Position numbers and translations under genes: made by a program. This document shows positions 47,672 through 57,886 of a stretch of DNA of 64,000 bases, piece by piece. The DNA comes from Plantibacter flavus (GTDB lineage: Bacteria; Actinomycetota; Actinomycetes; Actinomycetales; Microbacteriaceae). Within the stretch, counting starts at the first letter, position 1; the number at the start of each line of letters is the position of its first letter. The notes under the pieces were generated by a model, which had not been told where the DNA came from, made no database searches, and saw nothing but the letters and a program-made list of their open reading frames with translations. The stretch spans positions 2,108,001 through 2,172,000 of the forward strand of contig NZ_CP019402.1 in NCBI RefSeq assembly GCF_002024505.1, written 5' to 3'.

Positions 47672-49123
47672 ATGTTCAGTCGAGGACCCGGCATCGCCGG
47701 CGCACCGGTCCCGCTCGCGGTGCGCATGCGGCCCCGCAGCCTCGAGGAGGTCGCCGGCCAGCAGCACCTGCTCCGTCCCGGCTCGCCGCTCGTCCGCCTG
47801 GCGAGCGACAACGAGGGGACGCAGGCGGCCGTGTCCGTCATCCTCTGGGGCCCACCGGGCACCGGGAAGACGACGCTGGCGCAAGCCATCGCGCACAGCT
47901 CCGGTCGCCGGTTCGTGGAGCTCTCGGCCGTGACGGCGGGCGTCAAGGACGTCCGGCAGGTCATGGAGGAGGCGATGTCGAGCCGCGACCTCTACGGCAG
48001 CTCGACCGTCCTCTTCCTCGACGAGATCCACCGGTTCACGAAGGCCCAGCAGGACGCCCTGCTCCCCGGCGTGGAGAACGGCTGGGTCATCCTGGTCGCC
48101 GCGACGACCGAGAACCCGTCGTTCTCCGTCATCTCCCCGCTGCTGTCGCGTTCGCTGCTCCTCACGCTCGAGCAGCTGAGCGACGACGACCTCGGCATCC
48201 TCATCGACCGCGCCGTGACCGACCCGCGTGGCCTGGCCGGTCGCTTCACCGTGACGCCGGAGGCCCGCGCCGCGATCATCCAGTTGTCCTCCGGCGATGC
48301 CCGACGTGCCCTGACGGCGCTCGAGGCCGCCGCGATCGCCGCCGACTCCGATCTCGGCGCTCCGGTCGACCCCGACGAGCTCGATCTCGACGACGCAGGT
48401 CTCCTCGACGTCGGCGATGATGACGACGAAGACGACGAAGACGGGGTGGACGACGACTCCGACACCGCGACGCGGGCGCCCCGCGGCCCCGTCATCACCG
48501 ACGAGCTCGTCTCGCAGGCGGTCGACCGAGCCCTGCTCCGATACGACCGCAACGGCGACGAGCACTACGACGTCATCAGCGCGTTCATCAAGAGCATCCG
48601 CGGATCCGACGTCGACGCCGCGCTGCACTACCTCGCTCGGATGATCGAGGCGGGGGAGGACCCGCGCTTCATCGCCCGCCGCATCATCATCTCCGCGGCC
48701 GAGGACATCGGCATCGCCGACCCGCAGGCGCTGCCCATCGCCGTGGCGGCCGCCGACGCCGTCCAGTTCATCGGCATGCCCGAGGGTCGCATCCCGCTCG
48801 CCGAGGCCGTGGTGTACCTGGCCACGGCCGCCAAGTCGAACGCGGCCTACGTCGCCATCGACCAGGCCATCGCCGACGTCAGGGCCGGAGCTTTCGGACG
48901 CGTACCGAAGCCGATGCGCGACGCCCACTACGCGGGCGCCAAGCGCCTCGGACACGGCAAGGGCTACCGCTACCCGCACGACCACCCGATCGGCGTCGTC
49001 GCCCAGCAGTACCTGCCCGACGAGCTGCGCGACGTCCGGTACTACCAGCCCACCGACCACGGCCACGAACGCGACATCTCGGCGCGGTTGGACAAACTCC
49101 GGAAGATCGTCCGGGGCGAGTGA
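47672..49123 (+). CDS. rarA: replication-associated recombination protein A (RarA/MgsA)
   Basis: AAA+ ATPase of 483 residues related to clamp loaders, acting at stalled replication forks. Walker [11 protein letters not shown] (60-68), Walker [11 protein letters not shown], sensor [19 protein letters not shown], and the C-terminal tetramerisation region ([41 protein letters not shown]). An acidic insert of about 38 residues (231-268, nearly all Asp/Glu/Ala/Gly) interrupts the fold between the AAA+ lid and the C-terminal helices. ATG at 47672 follows TAGCCT (47660-47665) by six bases: leaderless. Confidence 0.95.
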   Translation: MFSRGPGIAGAPVPLAVRMRPRSLEEVAGQQHLLRPGSPLVRLASDNEGTQAAVSVILWGPPGTGKTTLAQAIAHSSGRRFVELSAVTAGVKDVRQVMEEAMSSRDLYGSSTVLFLDEIHRFTKAQQDALLPGVENGWVILVAATTENPSFSVISPLLSRSLLLTLEQLSDDDLGILIDRAVTDPRGLAGRFTVTPEARAAIIQLSSGDARRALTALEAAAIAADSDLGAPVDPDELDLDDAGLLDVGDDDDEDDEDGVDDDSDTATRAPRGPVITDELVSQAVDRALLRYDRNGDEHYDVISAFIKSIRGSDVDAALHYLARMIEAGEDPRFIARRIIISAAEDIGIADPQALPIAVAAADAVQFIGMPEGRIPLAEAVVYLATAAKSNAAYVAIDQAIADVRAGAFGRVPKPMRDAHYAGAKRLGHGKGYRYPHDHPIGVVAQQYLPDELRDVRYYQPTDHGHERDISARLDKLRKIVRGE

Positions 49124-49164
49124 TCGTCTGGTCACGGCGGCCCGGCGACCGGGGCACATCGTGC

Positions 49165-49170
49165 TACTAT
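49165..49170 (+). promoter_or_regulatory. -10 element upstream of rpsD
   Basis: TACTAT in GTGCTACTATTG. It implies a leader of about 170 bases before rpsD, long enough for a structured autoregulatory RNA; no clear -35 was seen. Confidence 0.45.
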
Positions 49171-49345
49171 TGATCCGCCTAGAACCGGTGTGACTGCGCG
49201 GCTGCTCGATCACCGTGTTCGACGGGCGTGTTCTGTAGCCGAACAGCCCCGGCGGACCCCTCTGACTTTGTCCGGTGTGATTCCGGATCACCGACGCGTC
49301 TTCGCGCCGGTCATTCATCGTTTGAGACTTCATCGAAAGGAAACC

Positions 49346-49975
49346 GTGTCTACCAAGTCACGTACCCGCAGCAAGACCCGCCTCTCGCGGGCACTCGGCA
49401 TCGCCCTCACCCCGAAGGCCGCCAAGTACCTCGAGAAGCGTCCCTACGCTCCTGGTGAGCACGGCCGCACCAAGCGCAAGGCCGACAGCGACTACGCCGT
49501 CCGTCTGCGCGAGAAGCAGCGTCTGCGCGCCCAGTACGGCATCCGCGAGGCTCAGCTCAAGATCGCCTTCCAGGAGGCACGTCGCACCCAGGGCCTGACG
49601 GGTGAGAACCTCGTCGAGATCCTCGAGACCCGTCTCGACGCGCTCGTCCTCCGTGCCGGCTTCGCCCGCACCACGGCTCAGGCCCGCCAGATGGTCGTGC
49701 ACCGCCACATCATGGTCGACGGCCAGCTCGTCGACCGCCCGTCCTTCCGCGTGAAGCCGGGTCAGCTCATCCACGTCAAGCCGCGCTCCGAGGGCACCGA
49801 GCCCTTCCAGGTCGCCGCTGCCGGCGGTCACGTCGACGTCCTGCCGAAGGTGCCCGCGTACCTCTCGGTCGAGCTCGACAAGCTCCAGGCACGTCTCGAG
49901 CGTCGCCCGAAGCGCGCCGAGGTCCCCGTGACCTGTGAAGTGCAGCTCGTCGTCGAGTACTACGCAGCCCGCTAG
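49346..49975 (+). CDS. rpsD: 30S ribosomal protein S4
   Basis: uS4 of 209 residues, a primary rRNA-binding and assembly protein. Start STKSRTRSKTRLSRALGIALTPKAAKYLEKRPYAPGEHG and the S4 domain LETRLDALVLRAGFARTTAQARQMVVHRHIMVDG are clear. GTG at 49346 after GAAAGGA. It lacks the zinc-binding cysteines found in some S4 proteins. It stands apart from the other ribosomal protein operons, with its own long leader and a strong terminator at 50003-50036. Confidence 0.97.
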   Translation: MSTKSRTRSKTRLSRALGIALTPKAAKYLEKRPYAPGEHGRTKRKADSDYAVRLREKQRLRAQYGIREAQLKIAFQEARRTQGLTGENLVEILETRLDALVLRAGFARTTAQARQMVVHRHIMVDGQLVDRPSFRVKPGQLIHVKPRSEGTEPFQVAAAGGHVDVLPKVPAYLSVELDKLQARLERRPKRAEVPVTCEVQLVVEYYAAR

Positions 49976-50002
49976 GACTGCGGCCCGGCTCCGGGCACCA
50001 CA

Positions 50003-50036
50003 CGAAGAGGCATCGGCTCCGGCCGGTGCCTCTTCG
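50003..50036 (+). terminator. terminator of rpsD
   Basis: 14-bp stem (CGAAGAGGCATCGG with CCGGTGCCTCTTCG, one wobble), 6-base loop, followed by TCGTCGTCGT; 27 bases after the stop. Confidence 0.82.
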
Positions 50037-50135
50037 TCGTCGTACGACGCCATCGGTCCACCGCGCTCGACTACGATGGATGCTTGGTACGCCCGGCGAC
50101 GCCCGGGTGGTCGCACCGCAGATGAGGAGTTCCCC

Positions 50136-50369
50136 ATGAAGAACGTGTTCTGGCTGATCGTCGGCATCGGCGCCGGCTTCGTCGTCGCCCACGAGATCAA
50201 CAAGACACAGTCCGGCAAGCGGTTCTTCTCCGAGCTGGACTCACGCGTCAGAGAGTTCACCGACACCGTCGGCGACGCCTACAAGGAGCGCGAGGCGCAA
50301 CTGCGCGACACGGCGGAGTCCGTCGTCGCGCGCGTCGAGGACGCCGCAGAAGACCTCACCAAGCCGTAG
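50136..50369 (+). CDS. small single-pass membrane protein (YtxH-like)
   Basis: Protein of 77 residues: MKNVFWLIVGIGAGFVVAHE forms one N-terminal membrane helix, followed by an amphipathic charged helix (FSELDSRVREFTDTVGDAY, then DTAESVVARVEDAAEDL). The pattern resembles YtxH/DUF948-type small proteins but no firm family is recognised. ATG at 50136 with GATGAGGAG upstream. Located between rpsD and alaS, as an equivalent small protein often is in Microbacteriaceae. Function unknown. Confidence 0.75.
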   Translation: MKNVFWLIVGIGAGFVVAHEINKTQSGKRFFSELDSRVREFTDTVGDAYKEREAQLRDTAESVVARVEDAAEDLTKP

Positions 50370-50438
50370 CGGCACGCCCGGACGGGCATCGCCGCAGCGC
50401 ACGAACATCGACACGCACACCCCTGACGTACGGACACC

Positions 50439-53093
50439 ATGGACACCGCTGACATCCGCTCCCGCTGGCTCACCTTCTTCGGCGATCGGGGGCACACCGT
50501 CGTCCCCTCCGCCTCCCTCGTCAGCGACGACCCCTCGCTCCTCTTCACGGTCGCCGGCATGGTGCCGTTCGTGCCGTACCTCACCGGTGTGGTCCCCGCG
50601 CCGTTCGACCGCGCCACGAGCGTCCAGAAGTGCATCCGCACCAACGACATCGAAGAGGTGGGCAAGACGCCCCGGCACGGCACCTTCTTCCAGATGAACG
50701 GCAACTTCTCCTTCGGCGACTACTTCAAGGAGGGGGCGATCACCTACGCGTGGGAGCTCCTGACCGGCAGTGAGTCGAGCGGCGGCCTCGCCTTCGACGA
50801 GAAGGACCTCTGGGTCACCGTGTACAAGGACGACGACGAGGCGATCGACCTCTGGAAGCGCGTCGCAGGGCTCCCCGAGCACCGCATCCAGCGGCTCGAC
50901 AAGGACACGAACTACTGGTCGACGGGTCAGCCAGGACCGGCCGGCCCGTGCTCGGAGATCTTCTTCGACCGCGGTCCCGCGTACGGCGCCGACGGCGGCC
51001 CGGCGACCGACGACGACCGGTACGTCGAGATCTGGAACCTCGTGTTCATGCAGTACCTGATCGAGAACGTCCGCGGCAAGGTCGACTTCGACATCGTCGG
51101 CGAACTCCCGAAGAAGAACATCGACACCGGCATGGGGCTCGAGCGGGTGGCCTTCCTCAAGCAGGGCGTCGAGAACATGTACGAGATCGACCAGGTGCGC
51201 CCGGTCCTCGATCGCGCCGCCGAGTTGAGCGGACGTCGCTACGGCGCCGACCACGACGACGACGTCCGGATGCGCGTCATCGCCGACCACGTGCGTTCCT
51301 CGCTCATGCTCATGAGCGACGGCATCACGCCGTCGAACGAGGGACGCGGGTACATCCTCCGCCGCCTCATGCGACGGACGGTCCGTGCGATGCGTCTCCT
51401 CGGCGTCGACACCGCGACGTTCCCCGAGCTGTTCTCCGCGTCCCGCGACGCCATGAAGGCCGCCTACCCCGAGGTCGAGACCGACTTCGGCCGGATCTCG
51501 CAGAGCGCCTACGCCGAGGAGGAGACCTTCCTCCGGACGCTGGCCAGCGGCACGACCATCCTCGACCTCGCGCTCGAGCAGACCAAGGGCACGGGCCGGA
51601 CGGCCCTCGCCGGGGATTCCGCGTTCCTCCTGCACGACACCTACGGGTTCCCCATCGACCTGACCCTCGAGATCGCGGAGGAGGCCGGCCTCTCCGTCGA
51701 CCGCGACGCGTTCGATTCGCTCATGACCGCGCAGCGCCAGCGCGCGAAGGCCGACGCGAAGGCGAAGAAGAGCGTCCTCGCCGACCTCTCGGTCTACAGC
51801 GACATCCGCGCCAAGGGGGAGACCGTGTTCACCGGCTACACCGAGCTCGAGACCGAGAGCCGTATCCTCGGCATCATCGTCGGCGGCCACCCGGTGCAGC
51901 GCGCGGTCGCCGGTGACATCGCCGAGGTGATCCTGGCGGAGACCTCGCTGTACGCCGAGTCCGGCGGGCAGGAGGCCGACCAGGGCGTCATCGTCGGACC
52001 CGGATACGAGCTCGAGGTGCTCGACGTCCAGAAGCCGGTGAAGGGTCTCATCGCGCACAAGGTGCAGGTGAGCCAGGGCGAGGTGGGCGTTGACGCACCG
52101 GCGACGACCATCGTCGACGCGAGCTACCGCCGCGGCGCCCAGCAGGCGCACTCCGGTACGCACATCATCCACGCCGCCCTGCGGCAGGTGCTGGGCGACA
52201 GCGCCCACCAGTCCGGTTCGTCGAACAAGGCCGGGTACCTGCGGCTCGACTTCACCTGGAACCAGCCGCTGTCGCCGGCGACGAAGTCGGAGATCGAGGA
52301 GATCTCCAACAACGCCATCCGCGACAACCTGCAGGTGACCACCCGCGAGATGGCGCTCGACGACGCGAAGGCACTCGGCGCCATGGCACTGTTCGGCGAG
52401 AAGTACGGCGAGACCGTCCGCGTCGTCGACATCGGCGGGCCGTGGTCGCGTGAGCTGTGTGCGGGCACCCACGTCACCTCCAGCGCCGAGATCGGGTTGA
52501 TCAACCTCGTCAGCGAATCGTCTGTCGGCTCGACGAACCGTCGGGTGGAGTCGCTCGTCGGACTCGAGGCCTTCCGCGACCTCGCCGCCGAGCGCGCGCT
52601 CGTGTCACAGCTCTCCGGCAGCCTCAAGACGCCGAAGGAACAGCTGCCCGACCGCATCGCCGAACTCGTCGCGAACCTCAAGGCGGCTGAGAAGAAGATC
52701 GCCGCGTTCGAAGCCCGTGGGCTGAGCGAACGTCTCCCGGCACTGGCGCAGACCGCTCACCGCGTCGGCCCGGTGTCGCTCGTCGCCGAGCACCTGGGCG
52801 AGCTCGGGTCACCGAACGACGTCAGGACGCTCGTCACGCAGCTCCGCGAGCAGCTCGGCGCGAGCCCGGCGGTCATCGCCCTGGGCGCGGTCGTCGGTGG
52901 GAAGCCCGCGATCGTCGTCGCGACGAACCAGGGTGCCCGCGACGCCGGACTCAAGGCAGGCCTCCTCGTCCGGGTCGCGGCCGGCGTCCTCGGCGGCAAC
53001 GGTGGTGGGAAGGACGACCTCGCACAGGGTGGCGGCGTCGACGCCACCGCGCTCGGCGACGCCCTCGCGGCGATCGCCCGCGAGATCGCCTGA
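50439..53093 (+). CDS. alaS: alanyl-tRNA synthetase
   Basis: Class II synthetase of 884 residues. Catalytic core MDTADIRSRWLTFFGDRGHTVVPSASLV, FTVAGMVPFVPYL, QKCIRTNDIEEVGKTPRHGTFFQMNGNFSFGDYFK; editing domain with zinc ligands SGTHIIHAAL and CAGTHVTSS; C-terminal C-Ala domain ending in GGGGKDDLAQGGG-like motif (GGNGGGKDDLAQGGGVD), which together with the HxxxH and CxxxH clears Ser/Gly-tRNA-Ala. All key residues are present. Followed by ruvX after one base. Confidence 0.97.
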   Translation: MDTADIRSRWLTFFGDRGHTVVPSASLVSDDPSLLFTVAGMVPFVPYLTGVVPAPFDRATSVQKCIRTNDIEEVGKTPRHGTFFQMNGNFSFGDYFKEGAITYAWELLTGSESSGGLAFDEKDLWVTVYKDDDEAIDLWKRVAGLPEHRIQRLDKDTNYWSTGQPGPAGPCSEIFFDRGPAYGADGGPATDDDRYVEIWNLVFMQYLIENVRGKVDFDIVGELPKKNIDTGMGLERVAFLKQGVENMYEIDQVRPVLDRAAELSGRRYGADHDDDVRMRVIADHVRSSLMLMSDGITPSNEGRGYILRRLMRRTVRAMRLLGVDTATFPELFSASRDAMKAAYPEVETDFGRISQSAYAEEETFLRTLASGTTILDLALEQTKGTGRTALAGDSAFLLHDTYGFPIDLTLEIAEEAGLSVDRDAFDSLMTAQRQRAKADAKAKKSVLADLSVYSDIRAKGETVFTGYTELETESRILGIIVGGHPVQRAVAGDIAEVILAETSLYAESGGQEADQGVIVGPGYELEVLDVQKPVKGLIAHKVQVSQGEVGVDAPATTIVDASYRRGAQQAHSGTHIIHAALRQVLGDSAHQSGSSNKAGYLRLDFTWNQPLSPATKSEIEEISNNAIRDNLQVTTREMALDDAKALGAMALFGEKYGETVRVVDIGGPWSRELCAGTHVTSSAEIGLINLVSESSVGSTNRRVESLVGLEAFRDLAAERALVSQLSGSLKTPKEQLPDRIAELVANLKAAEKKIAAFEARGLSERLPALAQTAHRVGPVSLVAEHLGELGSPNDVRTLVTQLREQLGASPAVIALGAVVGGKPAIVVATNQGARDAGLKAGLLVRVAAGVLGGNGGGKDDLAQGGGVDATALGDALAAIAREIA

Positions 53094-53094
53094 C

Positions 53095-53565
53095 ATGACG
53101 GACGGGTTCCGTCGCGGTGTCCGACTCGGGATCGACGTCGGGAAGGCCAGGGTCGGGGTCGCGAGAAGCGATCCCGACGGCCTGTTGGCCACGCCGGTGG
53201 AGACGGTCACACGGGACCTGGGCGGCGACGCCGACATCCGGGCGATCGCGGTCATCGCCGAAGAACTCGGCGCCGTGGAGCTCGTCGTCGGTCTCCCGAT
53301 CGCCCTGTCGGGGAAGGACACGGCGTCCACACAGGACGCCCGGGAGTTCGCCGCCCGGCTCAGGTCGATCACCGGTGTCCCGGCCCGTCTCGTCGACGAG
53401 CGGCTGACGACGGTGACCGCCCACGGCGCCTTGCGCTCCGCTGGGAAACGACAGAAGCAGACGCGCTCGATTGTCGATCAGGTGGCGGCCGTCATACTCT
53501 TGCAGTACGCCCTCGACGCCGAACGCGGTTCGGGGCGACCCCCCGGAAGCCCCGTCGACCCGTGA
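53095..53565 (+). CDS. ruvX: Holliday junction resolvase-like protein RuvX/YqgF
   Basis: RNase H-fold protein of 156 residues: VRLGIDVGKARVGVARSDPDG with the first catalytic Asp, VELVVGLPIALSGKDT, and DERLTTVTAHGALR. Involved in 16S rRNA 5' end maturation in E. coli; sometimes annotated as putative pre-16S rRNA nuclease. ATG at 53095, one base after the alaS TGA; its 3' end is followed by mltG after 13 bases. Confidence 0.94.
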   Translation: MTDGFRRGVRLGIDVGKARVGVARSDPDGLLATPVETVTRDLGGDADIRAIAVIAEELGAVELVVGLPIALSGKDTASTQDAREFAARLRSITGVPARLVDERLTTVTAHGALRSAGKRQKQTRSIVDQVAAVILLQYALDAERGSGRPPGSPVDP

Positions 53566-53578
53566 ACAGGACGTGCCT

Positions 53579-55150
53579 GTGTCGAATCTGACACCTCAGA
53601 ACAACCCAGCAGACGATCCGCTCGCCGACCTCTTCACGTCCGAACGGAACGCCGCGGGGGAGCAGCCGGTACCACTGTCCCGACGCGAGGCACGTCAGCG
53701 GCGGGAGGCCGCCGAAGCCGCCTCGACGCCGCCCGAGCCCGTCGATGAAGACGCGGCGAGCGACACGGCCGAACCGGCCCCGGCCGGCTCCAGATCGGTC
53801 GACGCCACGTCCGTCGACGCCCCCTCGACCGCCGCGTCGTCCGGTCACTCCAGCGTCGGCGAACCGGCCGCGAGCGCCACACCTTTGAGCGCGCCGACCT
53901 CGCGCGCACCTGAGTCGGACGACACCGACTCCTCGGTGTCCCGGGCCAGGACCATGACCATCCCCGCGTTCGAGGACCTGCTCGCTGAGGACGACACGGC
54001 GAACGACAGCGGGCCGCAGCCGATCCATCGGGGGCGCCGTCGTGCGCTGGCCGGTGGGGAACCGCCGAAGCGCCGTCGTGGTCGTCGCGGGCTCATCGCG
54101 CTCATCGTGTCCATCGTGGTCGTCGGGGGTCTCGTCGCGTGCGCCGCGGTCGTGTGGACGAGTTACGAGCCGCAGATCCGCAAGGTCCTCGGCTGGGAGG
54201 AACCGAACGACTACGAGGGTGCCGGCAGCGGCGAGGCCGTCGTCATGGTCAACGAGGGCGACATCGGCGAGGACATCGCGACGAGCCTGCACGACGCGGG
54301 GGTCACGAAGTCGTTCGACGCCTTCTACGACCTCCTCCTCGCACAGCCCACCCAGCCGGAGTTCTTCCCTGGTGCCTACAAGCTGAAGCTCAAGATGAGC
54401 GCCAAGTCCGCCCTTGCAGCCCTGACCGATGAGGCGAACCGCATGGAGGACACCTTCGTCATCCCCGAGGGCACCGCTGAGCAGGACGCCCTGCCGTCGA
54501 TCGCGGAGGGCACCGGCATCCCGCTGGAGGAACTCCAGGCGGCGGCCGCCGACGTCGCGTCCTTCGGTCTCCCCGCCGAGGCGACCTCGCTCGAGGGGTT
54601 CCTCTTCCCGGCGACCTACAGCCTCCCCGACGGCGGCGATGCGCACGCGGTCCTCCAGACCCTCGTGAACCGGTCGTTCCAGGCGCTCGACGACGCCGGG
54701 GTGAAGCCCGAGGATCGCTGGAAGACCATCGTCCTGGCCTCGCTCATCCAGAAGGAGGCGGGCCTCCGCGACGACTACTACAAGGTGTCGCGGGTCTTCC
54801 TCAACCGGCTGGACCCGGCCCAGTGGGAGAGCGGTCTGCTGCAGTCCGACGCGACGGTCGCGTACGGGACGGGCAACACCCACCGGGTGTCAACCACGGA
54901 CGCCGAGCGCGCCGACGCTTCGAACCCGTACAACACCTACGTCCATCCGGGCATGGTCGTGCGACCGATCTCGAACCCGGGCGACCTCGCGATCGATGCC
55001 GCGCTGCACCCGGCCGACGGCCCCTGGCTCTACTTCGTCACCTGGAACCTCGATTCCGGTGAGACGATCTTCTCCACCACCCAGGAGGAGCACGAGGCCG
55101 CGGTCGACAAGTGGCTGTCCTGGATGGACGAGCACCCCGAGTACCAGTAG
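53579..55150 (+). CDS. mltG: endolytic murein transglycosylase MltG
   Basis: Membrane-bound lytic transglycosylase of 523 residues that cuts nascent peptidoglycan strands. A long disordered, acidic, Ala/Ser/Thr-rich cytosolic N-terminus (about 1-165) precedes the helix GLIALIVSIVVVGGLVACAAVVW (~170-195), then a LysM-like part and the YceG catalytic domain with the general acid Glu393 in LASLIQKEAGL, RVFLNRL, and SNPYNTYVHPG. GTG at 53579 is chosen (AGGA 7 bases upstream); GTG 53573 is possible. Between ruvX and aroE, the normal actinobacterial position. Confidence 0.94.
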   Translation: MSNLTPQNNPADDPLADLFTSERNAAGEQPVPLSRREARQRREAAEAASTPPEPVDEDAASDTAEPAPAGSRSVDATSVDAPSTAASSGHSSVGEPAASATPLSAPTSRAPESDDTDSSVSRARTMTIPAFEDLLAEDDTANDSGPQPIHRGRRRALAGGEPPKRRRGRRGLIALIVSIVVVGGLVACAAVVWTSYEPQIRKVLGWEEPNDYEGAGSGEAVVMVNEGDIGEDIATSLHDAGVTKSFDAFYDLLLAQPTQPEFFPGAYKLKLKMSAKSALAALTDEANRMEDTFVIPEGTAEQDALPSIAEGTGIPLEELQAAAADVASFGLPAEATSLEGFLFPATYSLPDGGDAHAVLQTLVNRSFQALDDAGVKPEDRWKTIVLASLIQKEAGLRDDYYKVSRVFLNRLDPAQWESGLLQSDATVAYGTGNTHRVSTTDAERADASNPYNTYVHPGMVVRPISNPGDLAIDAALHPADGPWLYFVTWNLDSGETIFSTTQEEHEAAVDKWLSWMDEHPEYQ

Positions 55151-55166
55151 CGGGAGCGTGGCGCAC

Positions 55167-56066
55167 ATGCGTGAAACGGGGCCGGGTCACGGCCAGGACG
55201 GGCAGCCGCGGCTCGCCGTGCTCGGCGCGCCCATCGCCCACTCCAAGTCGCCGGCACTGCATGAGGCCGCTTACCGGGTGCTGGGGCTCGACTGGGACTA
55301 CGGTCGCCACGAACTCGAGGCGGCTGAGCTCTCGGCCTTCCTCGACGGCCTCGGCTCGGACTGGCGGGGGCTCTCGCTGACCATGCCACTGAAGCATCGC
55401 GCGCTCGAGCTGGCCGACGTGGCCGACCGCGCCGCAACCGAGACCGGGGCGGTCAACACGCTGCGTCTCCGACGAGCCGAGGACGGGTCCCGTCGGATCG
55501 AGGGGTTCAACACCGACGTCGGCGGCATCGTCCGCGCGATCGGGGCGGCCGGTGTCGACACGATCGCGTCCGCGATCGTCCTGGGCGGGGGAGCGACGGC
55601 TTCCTCGGCGATCATGGCGGCGGCGGACCTCGGTGCCGAGCACGTCCACGTGGCGCTCAGACGACCGGCCCAGGCGCGACCACTCGAGGACCTCGCCGGC
55701 AGGCTGGGGCTGCGGTTCGCCTCAGGGCCGTTCGACGGTGAGACGCCTGACGCACCACTCGTGATCAGCACCCTTCCGGGCGGCGCCCTCACTGAACCGG
55801 GTCCGGTCCTGTCCCATGCTCCAGGCGCGCTCCTCCTCGACGTCGCGTACGACCCGTGGCCGAGTGTGCTCGCGGAGGCGTGGTCGCAGGCCGGCGGGTC
55901 GGTCCTCAGCGGGCTGTCGATGCTCGTGCACCAGGCGTTGCTCCAGGTCCGGATCTTCGTCCTCGGCGATCCGCTCCTGCCGCTCGACGACGAGACGACG
56001 GTGCTCGGGGCGATGCTCGGAACGGTCCACCTCGATCACACCGGGGCGCCGGTCGCCTCGCACTGA
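55167..56066 (+). CDS. aroE: shikimate dehydrogenase
   Basis: Enzyme of 299 residues reducing 3-dehydroshikimate to shikimate with NADPH. Substrate-binding [18 protein letters not shown], catalytic Lys in [20 protein letters not shown] and Rossmann loop [13 protein letters not shown] are all visible. In the NADP-binding loop the sequence [15 protein letters not shown] gives the arginines expected for NADPH. ATG at 55167 with CGGGAG ten bases upstream. Confidence 0.94.
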   Translation: MRETGPGHGQDGQPRLAVLGAPIAHSKSPALHEAAYRVLGLDWDYGRHELEAAELSAFLDGLGSDWRGLSLTMPLKHRALELADVADRAATETGAVNTLRLRRAEDGSRRIEGFNTDVGGIVRAIGAAGVDTIASAIVLGGGATASSAIMAAADLGAEHVHVALRRPAQARPLEDLAGRLGLRFASGPFDGETPDAPLVISTLPGGALTEPGPVLSHAPGALLLDVAYDPWPSVLAEAWSQAGGSVLSGLSMLVHQALLQVRIFVLGDPLLPLDDETTVLGAMLGTVHLDHTGAPVASH

Positions 56067-56160
56067 CCGCTCCGGACGCATCCGTCGCCCATCTGCACAC
56101 CCGCCGGGCCGTCGACCGAAGGCGCACGGTCGCGTCCCGGCTCTATGGAAGGATAGGACC

Positions 56161-57375
56161 ATGCTTCGTTGGCTCACTGCCGGAGAGTCTCACGGCCCGG
56201 AACTCATCGCCGTCCTCGAGGGACTCCCGTCCGGCGTCCCCATCTCCATGGACGGCGTCCGCGCCGACCTCGCCCGACGGAAGCTCGGCTACGGCCGAGG
56301 ATCCCGAATGAAGTTCGAGGAGGACGAGCTCAACCTGTCCGGCGGCGTCCGCCACGGCTTCTCCATGGGCAGCCCGATCGCGATCCGCATCGGCAACACC
56401 GAGTGGCCGAAGTGGGCCGAGGTCATGAGCCCCGAGCCGACCGAGATCTCCGACAAGTCGCGTGGCCGCAGCGCCGCGCTCACCCGTCCGCGTCCCGGCC
56501 ACGCCGACCTGACGGGCATGCAGAAGTACGGCTTCGACGAGGCGCGTCCCGTGCTCGAACGCGCCAGCGCACGCGAGACCGCTGCGCGCGTCGCCCTCGG
56601 CGCCGTCGCGCGCTCCTTCCTCGGCGAGCTGGGCATCACCCTCGTCAGCCACACGCTGTCGATCGGCCCGGTGCGCGTTCCCGAAGACAGCCCGCTGCCG
56701 GTCCCGGCCGACGTCGACGCGCTCGACGCCGATCCGCTGCGCTGCTTCGACAAGGCGACCTCGGAGCGCATGGTCGCCGAGGTCGACGCGGCCAAGAAGG
56801 ACGGTGACACCCTCGGCGGCATCGTCGAGGTCCTGGCCTACGGACTCCCACCGGGACTCGGCTCCTACGTCCACTGGGACCGCCGACTCGACGCACGCCT
56901 CGCGGCAGCGCTCATGGGCATCCAGGCCATCAAGGGTGTGGAGGTCGGCGACGGCTTCCTCACGACGACGCGTCGCGGCTCCGCGGCCCACGACGAGCTC
57001 GTCCAGGAGAGCGACGGCATCGCCCGACAGAGCGATCGCGCCGGCGGCACCGAGGGTGGCATGACCACCGGTACCGTCCTCCGCGTGCGCGCCGGCATGA
57101 AGCCGATCGCGACCGTCCCGCACTCGCTCCGCACGGTCGACGTCGCGACGAGCGAGGCCGCCACCGCGCACCACCAGCGCTCGGACGTCTGCGCGGTCCC
57201 GGCCTCCGGTGTCGTGGCCGAGGCGATGGTGGCCCTGGTCCTCGCCGAAGCGGTGCTGGAGAAGTTCGGTGGCGACTCCGTCCCCGAGACGAAGCGCAAC
57301 CTCGACGGATACCTGGCAGCGATCCCGTCGAACCTGCGCACGCGAGGCGACCACGCCTCCAGCGCCGATGCCTGA
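56161..57375 (+). CDS. aroC: chorismate synthase
   Basis: Enzyme of 404 residues making chorismate from EPSP with reduced FMN. Family motifs: [68 protein letters not shown], and the [18 protein letters not shown] region. ATG at 56161 with GGAAGGATAGG upstream. Overlaps aroK by 8 bases. Confidence 0.97.
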   Translation: MLRWLTAGESHGPELIAVLEGLPSGVPISMDGVRADLARRKLGYGRGSRMKFEEDELNLSGGVRHGFSMGSPIAIRIGNTEWPKWAEVMSPEPTEISDKSRGRSAALTRPRPGHADLTGMQKYGFDEARPVLERASARETAARVALGAVARSFLGELGITLVSHTLSIGPVRVPEDSPLPVPADVDALDADPLRCFDKATSERMVAEVDAAKKDGDTLGGIVEVLAYGLPPGLGSYVHWDRRLDARLAAALMGIQAIKGVEVGDGFLTTTRRGSAAHDELVQESDGIARQSDRAGGTEGGMTTGTVLRVRAGMKPIATVPHSLRTVDVATSEAATAHHQRSDVCAVPASGVVAEAMVALVLAEAVLEKFGGDSVPETKRNLDGYLAAIPSNLRTRGDHASSADA

Positions 57376-57886
57376 GCAGGCCGCCGATCTCCGACTCCCC
57401 GTCGTCCTCATCGGACCGATGGGGTCGGGGAAGAGCCGCGTCGGCAAGCAGCTGGCGAAGCGCCTGGGCCTGCCGTTCGTCGACACCGACAACGTCGTCT
57501 CCGGCGAGCACGGAGCGATCGCGCGCATCTTCGAGCGACACGGCGAGGCGCACTTCCGCGCCCTGGAGCGGGCGGCGGTCGCCGCCGCACTCGAGCAGCC
57601 GGCGATCGTGTCGCTCGGCGGGGGAGCGGTGCTCGACGAGGACACGCAGCGTCAGCTCGCCGATGCACGCGTCGTGCTGTTGACGGTGACCGAAGAGGCC
57701 GTGCTGGCACGAGCCAACCTCGACAAGCGTCCACTCCTCCGTGACGACCCCGGCGCGTGGTCGCGCATCGCCGCCGCCCGGCGTCCCGTGTACGAACGAC
57801 TCGCGGATGTCACCTTCGACACCTCGCACCGACCCATCTCAGGCATCGTCGACGAGCTCGTCGCCTGGGTGAAGGAGCCTGCATGA
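57368..57886 (+). CDS. aroK: shikimate kinase
   Basis: P-loop kinase of 172 residues that phosphorylates shikimate. GPMGSGKS (16-23), [17 protein letters not shown] with the shikimate-binding Asp, FRALERAAV and SLGGGAVL, lid [14 protein letters not shown] at 57368 lies within the end of aroC; its stop overlaps aroB by four bases. Confidence 0.96.
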   Translation: MPEQAADLRLPVVLIGPMGSGKSRVGKQLAKRLGLPFVDTDNVVSGEHGAIARIFERHGEAHFRALERAAVAAALEQPAIVSLGGGAVLDEDTQRQLADARVVLLTVTEEAVLARANLDKRPLLRDDPGAWSRIAAARRPVYERLADVTFDTSHRPISGIVDELVAWVKEPA

